A DNA stretch of 64,000 bases from Limosilactobacillus panis (lineage in GTDB: Bacteria > Bacillota > Bacilli > Lactobacillales > Lactobacillaceae): assembly GCF_019797825.1 (NCBI RefSeq), contig NZ_CP081855.1, forward strand, positions 124,001-188,000, in the 5' to 3' direction. Position 1 is the first letter of the stretch. Every line of letters starts with the position of its first letter. Positions 45,998-56,747 of this stretch are shown piece by piece. Made by a program: the position numbers and the translations under genes. Under the pieces are notes generated by a model. That model was given only the letters and a program-made list of their open reading frames with translations. It searched no databases and was not told the origin of the DNA.

Positions 45998-47191
45998 ATG
46001 TCATATAAACGTGTATTTGTTATTGTAATGGACTCGGTTGGTACTGGTGCGGCGCACGATGCAGATAAGTTCGATGATGTTGGGTCAGATACGTTAGGCC
46101 ACGTTGGTGAATACTACAAGGGCAAATTAGCCCTGCCAAACCTGGCTAAGATGGGAATCAGTAACCTCCGAGATACGCCAATTGAAGGGGTACCGGTCGC
46201 TGACCCCGCCATCGGGGACTTCGGTAAGATGGAAGAAATCTCCGCTGGTAAGGACAGCATGGACGGCCACTGGGAAATGATGGGGCTGCCAGTAATGAAG
46301 CCACTGTCGACATTCCCGAACGGCTTCCCACAGGAAATTGTTGATAAGCTGGAGAAGTTCTCTGGACGAAAGGTCATTGTCAACAAGCCTTACTCCGGAA
46401 CAGAAGTTATCCACGACTACGGTGAACGGCAGATGAAGACTGGTGAACTGATTCTCTACACATCTGGGGATTCCGTGATGCAGATTGCCGCCCACGAAGA
46501 CGTGATTCCGGTCAAGGAACTCTACAAGATCTGTGAATACGCTCGGACCCTGGTCAACGTCCCAGAATACACCGTGGGACGGATTATCGCCCGGCCATAC
46601 GTCGGCCCCGACAAAGACCACTTCACCCGGACCGCTAACCGGCACGACTTCAGTCTGAAGCCGATTGGTGAGACCGACATGGACCGCTTGCGGGCAGCTG
46701 GTTACGACGTGATCGGGGTTGGTAAGATCAACGACATCTTCTCTGGTCAAGGGATTGACAAGGGCTACCACAATGAAAGCAACATGGACGGGATGGACCA
46801 CGTTGACGAGGTAATGAAGCAGGACTTCACTGGTTTCTGCTTCACCAACCTGGTGGACTTTGATGCCATGTACGGCCACCGGCGGAATCCAAAGGGCTTT
46901 GGTCAGGCCCTGATGGACTTTGACAAGCGCTTGGGAACGGTTCTCAAGGAAATGAAGCCGGACGACCTGCTGATGATCACCGCCGACCACGGTAACGACC
47001 CCGGCTTCCGGGGGACCGACCATACCCGTGAGAACGTCCCACTGCTGGTTTACTCCCCATCGATGAAGAAGAGTAACCAGTCACTCGGCCTACGGAAGAC
47101 CTTCTCTGACCTCGGGGCAACCATTTTAGAGAACTTCAACGTGGACGCCGTACGCGGGACCAGCTTCTACAAGGAAATTAGTAACGACTAA
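45998..47191 (+). CDS. deoB: Phosphopentomutase
   Basis: Alkaline-phosphatase-superfamily mutase converting (deoxy)ribose-1-phosphate to the 5-phosphate. The 397 aa protein has [20 protein letters not shown] (metal Asp), [13 protein letters not shown] and [20 protein letters not shown] (metal His/Asp). GGAGGGG precedes ATG 45998; the frame reaches 45977 but that start is not preceded by a good site. It links the phosphorylases downstream to DeoC. Confidence 0.96.
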   Translation: MSYKRVFVIVMDSVGTGAAHDADKFDDVGSDTLGHVGEYYKGKLALPNLAKMGISNLRDTPIEGVPVADPAIGDFGKMEEISAGKDSMDGHWEMMGLPVMKPLSTFPNGFPQEIVDKLEKFSGRKVIVNKPYSGTEVIHDYGERQMKTGELILYTSGDSVMQIAAHEDVIPVKELYKICEYARTLVNVPEYTVGRIIARPYVGPDKDHFTRTANRHDFSLKPIGETDMDRLRAAGYDVIGVGKINDIFSGQGIDKGYHNESNMDGMDHVDEVMKQDFTGFCFTNLVDFDAMYGHRRNPKGFGQALMDFDKRLGTVLKEMKPDDLLMITADHGNDPGFRGTDHTRENVPLLVYSPSMKKSNQSLGLRKTFSDLGATILENFNVDAVRGTSFYKEISND

Positions 47192-47220
47192 ACGCGGTTA
47201 AGAGGAAAGGGGCGCTGACG

Positions 47221-48481
47221 ATGCGAATGGTCGACGTTATTGACGCTAAACGGAATGGGAAGACCTTAACTGATGACCAACTGCAGTTCTTCGTGGACGG
47301 GGTGGTTGACGGATCAATTCCTGACTACCAGGTCTCAGCTCTGCTAATGGCCATCTACTTCCAGGGGATGACCAGTGCAGAACAGACGAGCCTGACGATG
47401 AAGATGATGCACTCGGGTGAACACCTGGACTTAAGCAAGATTCCCGGAGTGAAGGTCGATAAGCACTCAACAGGTGGCGTTGGTGACAAGGTCAGCCTGC
47501 CCCTTGCGGCGATGGTTGCCGCTACCGGCATCCCAGTACCAATGATTTCCGGTCGGGGCCTGGGCCATACAGGTGGGACCCTTGATAAACTAGAAGCCAT
47601 TCCCGGATTTAAGGTTGAAATCAGTGAACAGGCCTTTATTGACCAAGTCGCCCGGGAAAAATTAGCCATTGTTGGGGCCACTGGCGAAGTGGCGCCCGCG
47701 GACAAGAAGATCTATGCCTTGCGGGACGTCACCGACACGGTGGATTCGATTCCCCTGATTGCCAGCTCAATCATGAGTAAGAAGATAGCTTCGGGAACAG
47801 ACGCCCTGGTGATTGACGTTAAAACCGGTGCCGGGGCCTTCATGAAGACCCTGGACCAGTCGCGGGCCCTGGCCCACGCCCTGGTCGACATTGGCAAGCA
47901 GGCCGGCCTTCAGTGCATGGCAGTGATTTCCGACATGAACCAGCCGCTGGGCAACAAGGTCGGCAATGCCCTTGAAATTGAAGAGTCAATCGACGTGCTC
48001 AAGGGAAAGGGCCCGGCTGACCTGACCGAACTGGTTTTGACACTAGGAAGCTACATGGTCGTAATGGGTGGTAAGGCCCAGACACCAAAAGCCGCCCGCC
48101 AACTGCTGGAAGAAGTAGTTACCGGAAGTAGTTACCGATGGGACAGCCTTGGACCGCTTCAAGGCGATGGTAATTGCCCAGGGTGGCGACCCCCGGGTGA
48201 TTGATGACTACACCGTAATGCCCCAGGCGAAGTACCAAATTCCGTACCGGGCCAAGCATGACGGGGTGGTAAGCAAACTGGCGGCCGACGACCAGCTGGA
48301 CTACAGTGTGGGGATTGAACTCCACCATAAGTTGGGTGACCAGGTCAAGGCCGGTGATACCTTGTTGACCATTTATAGCAACCAGGAGAAGGTACCGGCG
48401 GTCGAAAAGTTGCTCGACGAAAGCATCGCTATCAGTGACCACTACGACAAACCGCAACTAATTCACGAAATTATCGAATAA
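47221..48481 (+). pseudogene. pdp: Pyrimidine-nucleoside phosphorylase, disrupted by a 13-bp tandem duplication
   Basis: A family member normally about 430 aa. The N-terminal part (47221 to about 48124) has [35 protein letters not shown] and the thymidine/uridine-binding [26 protein letters not shown] (48112-48124) is then repeated perfectly at 48125-48137, shifting the frame. The original frame ends at 48204. The proper C-terminus ([16 protein letters not shown]...LIHEIIE) continues in a second frame to 48481. Removing one copy restores [14 protein letters not shown]. As given, the product would lack the C-terminal domain. Loss of the repeat would revert it. Confidence 0.93.
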
Positions 48482-48497
48482 TTGAGGAGGAACAACG

Positions 48498-49208
48498 ATG
48501 AGTACACATATTGGTGCCCAAATGGGCGACTACGCAGACACAGTTTTACTTCCGGGCGACCCGCTGCGGGCAAAATACATTGCTGAAAACTTCCTGGAAA
48601 ATGTTAAGCAAGTTAACAGCGTGCGGAACGCCTTTGGTTATACCGGTGAGTACAAGGGCCACCGGGTATCTGTTCAGGGCTCTGGCATGGGGATCCCGTC
48701 CATGTCAATTTACATTAACGAACTGGTTAAGTTCTTTGGTGTGAAGACTATCATCCGGGTTGGCTCCTGTGGGGGAATTGCTCCGGATGTTCACCTGCGT
48801 GACGTTATTTTGGCCCAGGGTTCCTCAACGGACTCAGCAGTGACGATGAACACCTTCGGTCCGGGCTTCCACTACGCCCCATTGGCCGACTTTAAGCTCC
48901 TTGACTCCGCCTACCACGTTGCCGAAAAGCTGGGCATCGATGCTAAGGTCGGCGACATCTTTGCGGCTGACCGCTTCTACAACGACGAATTAGACATGGA
49001 GAAGCTGCGAGATTACGGTATTTTGGGAACGGAAATGGAATCTGCTGGACTCTATCTCCTTGCTGCTAAGCTCCACTTCCGGGCCTTGTCTGTCCTGACC
49101 GTCAGTGACCTGATCTTTGGTGAGGAAAAGACGACCGCCGAAGAACGGGAGAAGACCTTCAACGACATGATCAACATTTCTCTGGAAACGGCAATCGCTG
49201 GTAAGTAA
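48498..49208 (+). CDS. deoD: Purine-nucleoside phosphorylase, DeoD type
   Basis: A 236 aa hexameric (trimer-of-dimers) phosphorylase of the NP-I family. [14 protein letters not shown] (phosphate site), RVGSCGGI and [10 protein letters not shown] (ribose/base binding) are visible. GAGGAGG precedes ATG. It provides ribose-1-phosphate from purine nucleosides for DeoB. A terminator follows. Confidence 0.96.
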   Translation: MSTHIGAQMGDYADTVLLPGDPLRAKYIAENFLENVKQVNSVRNAFGYTGEYKGHRVSVQGSGMGIPSMSIYINELVKFFGVKTIIRVGSCGGIAPDVHLRDVILAQGSSTDSAVTMNTFGPGFHYAPLADFKLLDSAYHVAEKLGIDAKVGDIFAADRFYNDELDMEKLRDYGILGTEMESAGLYLLAAKLHFRALSVLTVSDLIFGEEKTTAEEREKTFNDMINISLETAIAGK

Positions 49209-49250
49209 TGGTATATAATGGACCGGGGAAAAGCGGCCATTCAATGAATT

Positions 49251-49297
49251 AAATAAGGGCCTGCCACAGAAGCAATTCTGTTGCGGACCCTTATTTT
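49251..49297 (+). terminator. Terminator/attenuator between deoD and the regulator
   Basis: AATAAGGGCCTGC.ACAGA pairs with TCTGT.GCGGACCCTTATT, followed by TTTT; it ends 7 bases before the ribosome binding site of the next gene, so the regulator is transcribed by readthrough or its own promoter. Confidence 0.8.
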
Positions 49298-49313
49298 AGT
49301 AAGGAGGAAATCA

Positions 49314-50264
49314 ATGGAAAGTGATAATCAAAAGAAAATAAGCCAGGCCCTTAAGGTGGCCACCTTGTATTACCGGGAGGGTTATAACCAACAAGACATT
49401 GCGACCGAATTGAACATTTCCCGGGCAACAGTATCGCGCCTTTTGCAGTTTGGCCGTGACCAAGGGCTGGTAACCATTAAAATCAATAACCCCCTGGCCC
49501 CCCTCGATCAGCTGCGCACCCAATTACTGGGAAAGTACCCGACCCTTAAAAAGGTCATCATCGTTCCGGGCAAGGATAACCCCTTAGAAGAGGTGGGGAT
49601 TGCGGCGGCCCGGTACCTTGAGGAAATTGTCAAGGATAATGACATCCTTGGCCTGGGTTGGGGCCGGACCCTCTACCACGTTGCCTTACACATTGCACCC
49701 AAGGATGTTACAGATGTCAAGGTCGTCCAGATGAAAGGGAGCGTTGCTAATACCGAGACGAAGAACTACGCGTTTGAAACCGTTAATACCTTTGCTAACG
49801 CTTTCCACACCCTTCCCCAGTACCTACCAGTGCCGGTCATCTTTGACCACGCTAAGACTGAAAAGCTGGTTGAAGATGATACCCATATTAAGTACATCCT
49901 TCGTCAGGGAAAGGAAGCGGACATTGCGGTCTTCACGGTGGGGACCGTTCGGGATTCGGCCCTGCTCTTTCGGCTTGGCTACTTTACGAAGGCGGAGCAG
50001 GAGAAGCTCCAAAGTGAGGCGGTCGGGGACGTCTTTTCCCGCTTTATTGATGCCCGTGGCCGGGTGGTTGACCACGACATCAACGAGCGGACAATTGGCA
50101 TTGACCTTGTGGAGCTCCGGAAGAAGAAACACAGTGTATTAGTGGCGGCCAATGTTGCTAAGATCCCGGCAATTAATGGTGCTTTGACGGCTGAATACGC
50201 TAATACCCTGGTGATTGATCAGGAAAGTGCGAACAATTTACTAGCTTTTTCACCGAAATCTTAA
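49314..50264 (+). CDS. deoR: SorC/DeoR-family transcriptional regulator of the deo genes
   Basis: A 316 aa regulator. The N-terminal HTH is YNQQDIATELNISRATVSRLL (about residues 23-43) and the SorC-type sugar-phosphate-binding domain has GLGWGRTLYHVA and FTVGTVRDSALLFR. B. subtilis DeoR, which has this architecture, responds to deoxyribose-5-phosphate. Location at the end of the deo operon supports that role. TAAGGAGG precedes ATG 49314. Confidence 0.88.
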   Translation: MESDNQKKISQALKVATLYYREGYNQQDIATELNISRATVSRLLQFGRDQGLVTIKINNPLAPLDQLRTQLLGKYPTLKKVIIVPGKDNPLEEVGIAAARYLEEIVKDNDILGLGWGRTLYHVALHIAPKDVTDVKVVQMKGSVANTETKNYAFETVNTFANAFHTLPQYLPVPVIFDHAKTEKLVEDDTHIKYILRQGKEADIAVFTVGTVRDSALLFRLGYFTKAEQEKLQSEAVGDVFSRFIDARGRVVDHDINERTIGIDLVELRKKKHSVLVAANVAKIPAINGALTAEYANTLVIDQESANNLLAFSPKS

Positions 50265-50331
50265 CTTTTTCTTGATTTTGTGTCTGATTCCTAGTAGCAT
50301 TGACCTAACCAAAATTAAGGAGTGTGTATGA

Positions 50332-51477
<1,146 letters not shown>

Positions 51478-51496
51478 GCGTTAAATAATATAAGAC

Positions 51497-51665
51497 GAGG
51501 GGGCTGTGACATAAGTACTTTTACCAAGTTCAAATACGAACAGCGCGGTACGCAAATGGGCTCCAGTGTCCGGTATAACCGAACTCTGGAGCCCTATTTG
51601 CGCTCGCGGGGGCGTGAAAACGAAGTCATAAATGACTTCTGTCACGCTCCCCTTTTCTTTTTTTC
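51497..51665. repeat. Long imperfect palindrome after guaB
   Basis: Nested inverted repeats. Inner: ACGCAAATGGGCTCCAG with CTGGAGCCCTATTTGCG (51550-51604 area). Outer: GAGGGGGCTGTGACATAAGT with a complementary ACTTCTGTCACGCTCCCC (about 51632-51652), then TTTTCTTTTTTT. It is probably the guaB terminator and may be a degenerate mobile repeat. No ORF is supported on either strand. Confidence 0.7.
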
Positions 51666-51741
51666 GTGTAATCATGCACGAGGCCGGGCAAACTGGTACA
51701 ATCAGTATTGAAATCGGATGTATAATTTGGGGGACATAATT

Positions 51742-52749
51742 ATGGATAATCAGGAACCACGGGAATATTTTGAACGGCGGCGTGATTACCGGCAACAAAA
51801 TCAGGGCCCACATCATCGGGGATGGAAGATCTTTGGATTTATTATCTTATTACTGGTAGTCATTGCCGGAATTTACGGCTTAATTGCCTGGCATAATGTT
51901 AAGGTCACTACCAATGATATGTACACATCGGCGGGGGCGACCCGGCGACGGGATGGTCAGAAGGCCTTAGAGCAGCGGCGGCCAGTGTCCATCCTACTGT
52001 TGGGAACGGATACCGGGGCCCTCGGCCGGTCGTACAAGGGGCGAACGGACACCATCATGCTGCTGACGATTAATCCTCAGACCAACAAGTCGGAGATTGT
52101 CAGCATTCCCCGGGACATGAAGGTCAACCTTCCGGGTTACCCGGACGATTCGCCGGCCAAAATCAACGCGGCCTACACTTACGGTGGGGTTAAGGAAACA
52201 ATCAACGTGGTTCAGAAACACTTCAATATCCCCGTTGACTTTTACGTCTTAGTAAACATGGGTGGCCTGAAGAAAGCTATTAACCAAGTTGGCGGGGTCA
52301 CGGTCACCTCCCCGTTGACCTTTGACTACGAAGGGAGCCACTTTGAAAAGGGCCAATCCTACCACCTGAACGGCACCCAGGCTCTGCGCTTTAGCCGGAT
52401 GCGGTACGACGATCCAAACGGTGACTATGGCCGGCAACAGCGGCAGAAGTTAATCATCAAGGCCCTTTTGAAGAAGTCGGTTTCTTACAAGACGGTCCTC
52501 AACCAGAAATTCCTGAAGTCCATTTCGGACAACTCCAAGACTGACCTGACATTTAATGACATGCTTCAGTTGGCCCAGCACTACCGGAAGGCAACGAAGA
52601 ACATTGGTCAGGACCATGCCCAGGGGAGGGGTGACGAAGAGGATGGTCAGGCCTTTGAAGTAGTGCCTCGAGATGAACAACAACGGGTTTCGAACCTTCT
52701 CCGGAAGAGCTTGGGCTTGGAAACCGCCAACCTGGACGCGGATAACTAA
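51742..52749 (+). CDS. LytR-CpsA-Psr (LCP) family cell-wall glycopolymer ligase
   Basis: A 335 aa membrane enzyme that attaches teichoic acid or polysaccharide to peptidoglycan. It has a cytoplasmic N-terminus, one transmembrane helix at about 37-58 and an extracellular LCP domain with LLLGTDTGALGRSYKGRTDTIM, IPRDMKVNLPGY and QALRFSRMRYDDPNGDYGRQ (split over about 210-230; the Arg/Asp pyrophosphate-binding residues). TATAAT of its promoter lies at 51719-51724 and GGGGGAC precedes ATG 51742. It neighbours a VanRS-like two-component system. Confidence 0.9.
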   Translation: MDNQEPREYFERRRDYRQQNQGPHHRGWKIFGFIILLLVVIAGIYGLIAWHNVKVTTNDMYTSAGATRRRDGQKALEQRRPVSILLLGTDTGALGRSYKGRTDTIMLLTINPQTNKSEIVSIPRDMKVNLPGYPDDSPAKINAAYTYGGVKETINVVQKHFNIPVDFYVLVNMGGLKKAINQVGGVTVTSPLTFDYEGSHFEKGQSYHLNGTQALRFSRMRYDDPNGDYGRQQRQKLIIKALLKKSVSYKTVLNQKFLKSISDNSKTDLTFNDMLQLAQHYRKATKNIGQDHAQGRGDEEDGQAFEVVPRDEQQRVSNLLRKSLGLETANLDADN

Positions 52750-52798
52750 TATTTCCTTAAGACCGGGGCAAAATGATCGTTTTACCAGGAAAGTCAGC

Positions 52799-52804
52799 TA
52801 TAAT
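52799..52804 (+). promoter_or_regulatory. -10 box probably belonging to the two-component operon now beyond the IS30
   Basis: TATAAT lies about 27 bases before the left end of the IS30 element. No gene starts before the IS, so its natural target is likely the response regulator at 53906. The -35 is weak. Confidence 0.4.
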
Positions 52805-52830
52805 ATTGAACTAGAGTATTTCGTAATGGC

Positions 52831-53878
52831 AGATTGCAAGAAATAACTTGAACGAATTTAGTGACGTAGATTAAGCAGGAAGATCTCGATTGGTGTATGC
52901 CAATTAAGACATTTAAGTGGCCGGGAATTCAAATACCAATTAATTTGAATCAGCTTGTGATCGCTTAACTCTTCAATGGCTTGGCCTTTGGGAATAAAGC
53001 GTTGTAAAACTCGGTTACGGTTCTCATTACTGCCGCGTTCATGTGGTGAATAAGCATGAGCAAAATAAACCGGAGTATCAGTTCGCTGCTCAATTGCCTG
53101 GTAGTTAGCGAACTCTTTACCATGATCTACGGTAAGCGTCTTGAGCTTGTCTTGAAGTTGACTAGCTAGTTCAAGTACGGCTTGAGTCATGGACTGACTG
53201 TCGCGACCATGGAGCCATTTAACAATTGTCAGGCGACTCTTACGCTCCACAAAAGTAGCCACAGCTTGACCTTTACGTTTGCCAGAAAGTACGGTATCAG
53301 CTTCAAAGTGGCCGAATTCCTGGCGAGTTTCGACTTTATGAGGCCGCTCCTCAATGGAGCGGCCGTGACTGAACGTACCACGCTTTTCTTTAGCACGATG
53401 ACGACGAATCCCATGATCAGGCAAATCGGGCAACTGTATATCAAGCCATCCTTGATCAATCCAGTTATAGACCGTCTTGTAGGCAATTCCAACTACATGG
53501 GCAACTTGTTCAGGGGACCACTTCTGGACTTGAATCTTTTCTTCGATCAAGTGTTTAAGGTTTTTAGTGAGCGAAGACTTCTGCCCCCGTTGACTAACCT
53601 TGCGTTCAAAGTCAGTTTGCGCTAGCTCAGCCCGGTACTCACTATTTAGCCGGTGAAGTTCGTTAAAGACTGTGGTTTTACTAAAGCCTAAGTAGTTAGC
53701 GATGTATCGCAAGGAACGTCCTTCATTATGAAGCGTTTCAATGACAACACGGTTCTGGAATGATAAAATAGTGGTGCTCATCAAGGTCCTTCTTTCTAAT
53801 GGATTGTGCGGTAACACCATTAAAGACCTTGATGGGTTTTTCTGTCCACTTAAATGTTCAACTTAAATTTTACAATCT
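52831..53878 (-). mobile_element. IS30-family insertion sequence
   Basis: Imperfect terminal inverted repeats start AGATTGCAAG (52831) and, on the other strand, AGATTGTAAA (complement of 53869-53878). The similarity continues for about 30 bases (TTGAAC and TTTA-GTG words). One intact transposase gene is enclosed. The exact outer bases and the 2-3 bp target duplication could not be fixed. Confidence 0.8.
52858..53781 (-). CDS. IS30-family transposase
   Basis: A 307 aa protein. The N-terminal HTH is SLRYIANYLGFSKTTVFNEL and the DDE catalytic core has FGHFEADTVLSGKRKG (first Asp), LTVDHGKEFANY (second Asp) and AHAYSPHERGSNENRNRVLQ (split; catalytic Glu in NENRN). ATG 53781 follows AGAAAGAAGGA; an upstream in-frame GTG-type extension to 53820 enters the terminal region and is rejected. 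Confidence 0.92.
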   Translation of the reverse strand: MSTTILSFQNRVVIETLHNEGRSLRYIANYLGFSKTTVFNELHRLNSEYRAELAQTDFERKVSQRGQKSSLTKNLKHLIEEKIQVQKWSPEQVAHVVGIAYKTVYNWIDQGWLDIQLPDLPDHGIRRHRAKEKRGTFSHGRSIEERPHKVETRQEFGHFEADTVLSGKRKGQAVATFVERKSRLTIVKWLHGRDSQSMTQAVLELASQLQDKLKTLTVDHGKEFANYQAIEQRTDTPVYFAHAYSPHERGSNENRNRVLQRFIPKGQAIEELSDHKLIQINWYLNSRPLKCLNWHTPIEIFLLNLRH

Positions 53879-53905
53879 ACCTAATAAATAAGGAGTGGCC
53901 ATAAG

Positions 53906-54595
53906 ATGAAAATTTTAGTTGTTGATGATGATAAGGAAATTGTCCAATTACTGGAGATTTACATTCGTAATGAGGGCTATGAACCGGTTGCTGCATACAA
54001 TGGTAAGGAAGCCCTGACCAAACTTAACACGACGCCGGATATCAACCTAGTCATCTTGGACCTGATGATGCCCGAAATGGACGGGATGGAGGTTATCAAG
54101 CAAGTCCGGAAAGACTCCGATATCCCAATCCTAGTGCTTTCTGCTAAGACTGCGGATATGGATAAGATCCAGGGCCTGGTTTCTGGGGCCGACGATTACG
54201 TTACCAAGCCGTTTAACCCTCTGGAAGTAATGGCCCGGGTAAAGTCCTTGCTGCGGCGGACCCAGGGTGAGGTCACCAATGACCAGCCGGACGTCTTAAA
54301 TGTGGGCCCACTTATCATCAACAAGGATTCCCACGAGGTTAAGACCATCAAGGGAGATGTTATCCAGTTGACGGCCCTCGAATTTGGGATTCTCTACCTG
54401 CTAGCCAGTCACCCGAACCGGGTTTTCTCCGCCGACGACATCTTTGAGCGGGTTTGGCAGCAGGAGAGTGTTGTTTCCGCCAAGACGGTTATGGTCCACG
54501 TGAGCCACTTGCGGGATAAAATCGAAGAAGCCACGAACGGTGAGAAGGTCATCCAAACCGTTTGGGGCGTTGGCTACAAGGTTGAAAACCACTAA
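53906..54595 (+). CDS. OmpR-family response regulator (VanR-like)
   Basis: A 229 aa regulator. The receiver has D8/D9, phosphoacceptor D52 (VILDLMMPEMDG) and K101 (YVTKPF). The winged-helix output has FGILYLLASHPNRVFSADDIFERVW (about 155-180) and VHVSHLRDKIE. TAAGGAG precedes ATG. Paired with the next gene. The IS30 element sits just upstream and may have changed its expression. Confidence 0.92.
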   Translation: MKILVVDDDKEIVQLLEIYIRNEGYEPVAAYNGKEALTKLNTTPDINLVILDLMMPEMDGMEVIKQVRKDSDIPILVLSAKTADMDKIQGLVSGADDYVTKPFNPLEVMARVKSLLRRTQGEVTNDQPDVLNVGPLIINKDSHEVKTIKGDVIQLTALEFGILYLLASHPNRVFSADDIFERVWQQESVVSAKTVMVHVSHLRDKIEEATNGEKVIQTVWGVGYKVENH

Positions 54596-54621
54596 TCTAA
54601 TCACTTCCTGGGGGTAAAAGA

Positions 54622-55752
54622 GTGAAGTTAACGGGACGGGAAAAAAGTTCATTAATCTTTGAAGGGGTCGTGACCGTCATCCTGCTGGTCCTCCTCAACA
54701 TGGCGATTATCACGATCATCCAGGACGTCATCCAGAGCAATCCGGGGGTGACGAACGGGATCTTCATGATCAAGCAGTCGCTGCGGGTCGGCCCACTACA
54801 AACGCAGATTTGGAGCTACCAGCGGATCCTAATTATCATCTTTGTGATTATCGACATTTGGGTCGTCTGGTGGCGGCTCCGGCGGCGGTACCACCTTTAC
54901 CAGATGAACCACATCATTGCCGAACTCCACTACATTGCCCAGGGTCACCTGGACCACCGAATTCCCTTCCGTTTGAAGGGTAACCAGCAGCACGTGATCA
55001 GCTCCGTTAACGCCCTGGTTGATAGTGCCGTTAAGTCGATGGATGACGAGCGCAAGATTGAAAAATCCAAGGACGAGCTGATCACCAACGTCAGTCACGA
55101 CTTGCGGACCCCGCTGACTTCCATCATCGGCTACCTGGGTTTGATTGAGGACAAGCAGTACCAAAACGAGGAAGATATCCTGAAGTACACCCATACGGCC
55201 TATGAGAAGGCCAAGCAGATGAAGAACCTGGTCGAGGACCTGTTTGAATACACGAAGGTCCAGCAGCACGGCGCCCCAGTCAACATCATGCGGGTTGACC
55301 TCAACCAGCTGCTTGAACAGCTAACGGCCAGTTTTGAGTTAGAGGCCCAGCACCGGGGGATTGAGATCACGTCAAAGGTGATTCCCAACCCACTGATGAT
55401 TGAAGCCGACCCTGAAAAACTCGGCCGGGTATTTAGCAACCTGGTCGCCAATGCCCTGAAATACGGGAACGGGGCCAGCTACATCCGCCTGGATGCCCGC
55501 CAAAAGGCCGACCATGTGGTGGTGACAGTCGCCAACGATGGGACCCCAATTCCCAAGGCGTCGGTTGACCATATCTTTGAGCGCTTTTACCGTGCTGAAG
55601 CGTCACGGTCACGGGCAACCGGGGGTACCGGCTTGGGCCTGGCGATTGTCAAGAGTATCGTCGACTTACACCACGGAAGTGTCCGGGTAACGTCTAATGA
55701 TGATGAGACAGCCTTCATCGTCAGTCTCCCCTTAAAACAAGTGAATAAATAA
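54622..55752 (+). CDS. Sensor histidine kinase (VanS-like)
   Basis: A 376 aa kinase starting at GTG 54622 after GGGGG. Transmembrane segments lie at about 11-33 and 68-85 around a short extracellular loop. A HAMP-like linker (95-148) leads to H159 in NVSHDLRTPLTS. ATPase boxes are NALKYGN, FERFYRAEASRS and GGTGLGLAIVK. VanS-type kinases often sense cell-wall stress; that role and the link to the nearby LCP gene are inference. Confidence 0.92.
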   Translation: MKLTGREKSSLIFEGVVTVILLVLLNMAIITIIQDVIQSNPGVTNGIFMIKQSLRVGPLQTQIWSYQRILIIIFVIIDIWVVWWRLRRRYHLYQMNHIIAELHYIAQGHLDHRIPFRLKGNQQHVISSVNALVDSAVKSMDDERKIEKSKDELITNVSHDLRTPLTSIIGYLGLIEDKQYQNEEDILKYTHTAYEKAKQMKNLVEDLFEYTKVQQHGAPVNIMRVDLNQLLEQLTASFELEAQHRGIEITSKVIPNPLMIEADPEKLGRVFSNLVANALKYGNGASYIRLDARQKADHVVVTVANDGTPIPKASVDHIFERFYRAEASRSRATGGTGLGLAIVKSIVDLHHGSVRVTSNDDETAFIVSLPLKQVNK

Positions 55753-55758
55753 TAAACA

Positions 55759-55796
55759 AAAGCAGAAAATTTCCCGGGAAATTTTCTGCTTATTTA
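55759..55796. terminator. Terminator of the two-component operon with embedded Noc-binding site
   Basis: A perfect palindrome AGCAGAAAATTTCCC / GGGAAATTTTCTGCT (55761-55790) contains ATTTCCCGGGAAAT (55769-55782), identical to the NBS consensus. As RNA it folds into a hairpin, with T-rich sequence following. Confidence 0.75.
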
Positions 55797-55884
55797 TATT
55801 CAAGCAAATTATTGTATGTTAGACTAAAAGGGCATTGTGTCGCCTTAATTATCAATATGTTGACATATAATTGGAGGAAATTCT

Positions 55885-56736
55885 GTGGCTAAAGCACAAA
55901 TAAACCCAGAAAAAGCACGGTGGCTGGAGGTCCTCGGAATTGCCATGCCACTATGCCTAAGCTACATCCCTATTGGGTTAGCTTGTGGTATTTTGTTACA
56001 TGCGGCAGGGTTCAACTTTATCATGACCCTCGTTGTATCAATCGTTGTTTTTTCTGGTGGAGCCCAATTTATTTTAGCTTCATTGCTGACGATTAACGCA
56101 CCATTATCATCAATATTTGTGACCTTGTTCTTCTTGGAACTACGGTATGCGTTACTGGGTTCTAGTTTATCCAAGTACATTAAAAACGAATCTCAACACC
56201 TTATCTGGCTGTTTGCGGTTTCAATGAACGACGAAAACTACGCAATCAACTACCTGAAATTTGCAACAGATAAGAAGTGGACGCCAAAGGACGCCTTACT
56301 GGTTGAGCATTATTCACTACTTTCGTGGTCGGTGGCTAACATGGTCGGTGGCCTGATTGGGAGCACGATTTCAATCAACCTTGAGGTGGTCGACTTTGCC
56401 TTAACGGCCTTGTTCCTGTACATGATTGTGATGCAGGTTCAAAACCACCTGACCCTGTTAATCAGCTTGCTGACGGCAGTGCTGGCGGTCTTCTTCATGG
56501 TTCTGACGCACAACATCCTCGGGGTTGTGATTGCTACTTTGATCGCATCTTTCATTGGTTTTTTGATTGAGAACACTGTTCGTCACCACAGCAAGGTTCC
56601 GGAAAAGAACTGGTTCTTAACGAAGATGTTCCGACCGAAGATTACCCGGACGACGGTTGAAGACCAGCGGGAACACAGTGAGCTAAAAAAGCATGACCCG
56701 GTAGAACAGGGTAAGGACGAGACAAACGGTAAATAG
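55885..56736 (+). CDS. azlC: Branched-chain amino acid export protein AzlC
   Basis: Large subunit of an AzlCD exporter; 283 aa with about seven to eight membrane helices in residues 15-235. GIAMPLCLSYIPIGLACGILL and VFSGGAQFILASLL are family landmarks. The hydrophilic C-terminal tail (about 236-283) is longer than in many AzlC proteins. It starts at GTG 55885 after GGAGGAAATT. azlD follows. Confidence 0.92.
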   Translation: MAKAQINPEKARWLEVLGIAMPLCLSYIPIGLACGILLHAAGFNFIMTLVVSIVVFSGGAQFILASLLTINAPLSSIFVTLFFLELRYALLGSSLSKYIKNESQHLIWLFAVSMNDENYAINYLKFATDKKWTPKDALLVEHYSLLSWSVANMVGGLIGSTISINLEVVDFALTALFLYMIVMQVQNHLTLLISLLTAVLAVFFMVLTHNILGVVIATLIASFIGFLIENTVRHHSKVPEKNWFLTKMFRPKITRTTVEDQREHSELKKHDPVEQGKDETNGK

Positions 56737-56747
56737 TGGGGATAAAG

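Noticed and set aside
46127..47023. Long open frame of 298 codons on the minus strand
   Set aside because: It lies fully inside deoB, reads a low-complexity Val/His/Leu-rich protein with no family features and has no ribosome binding site; it mirrors codon bias of deoB.
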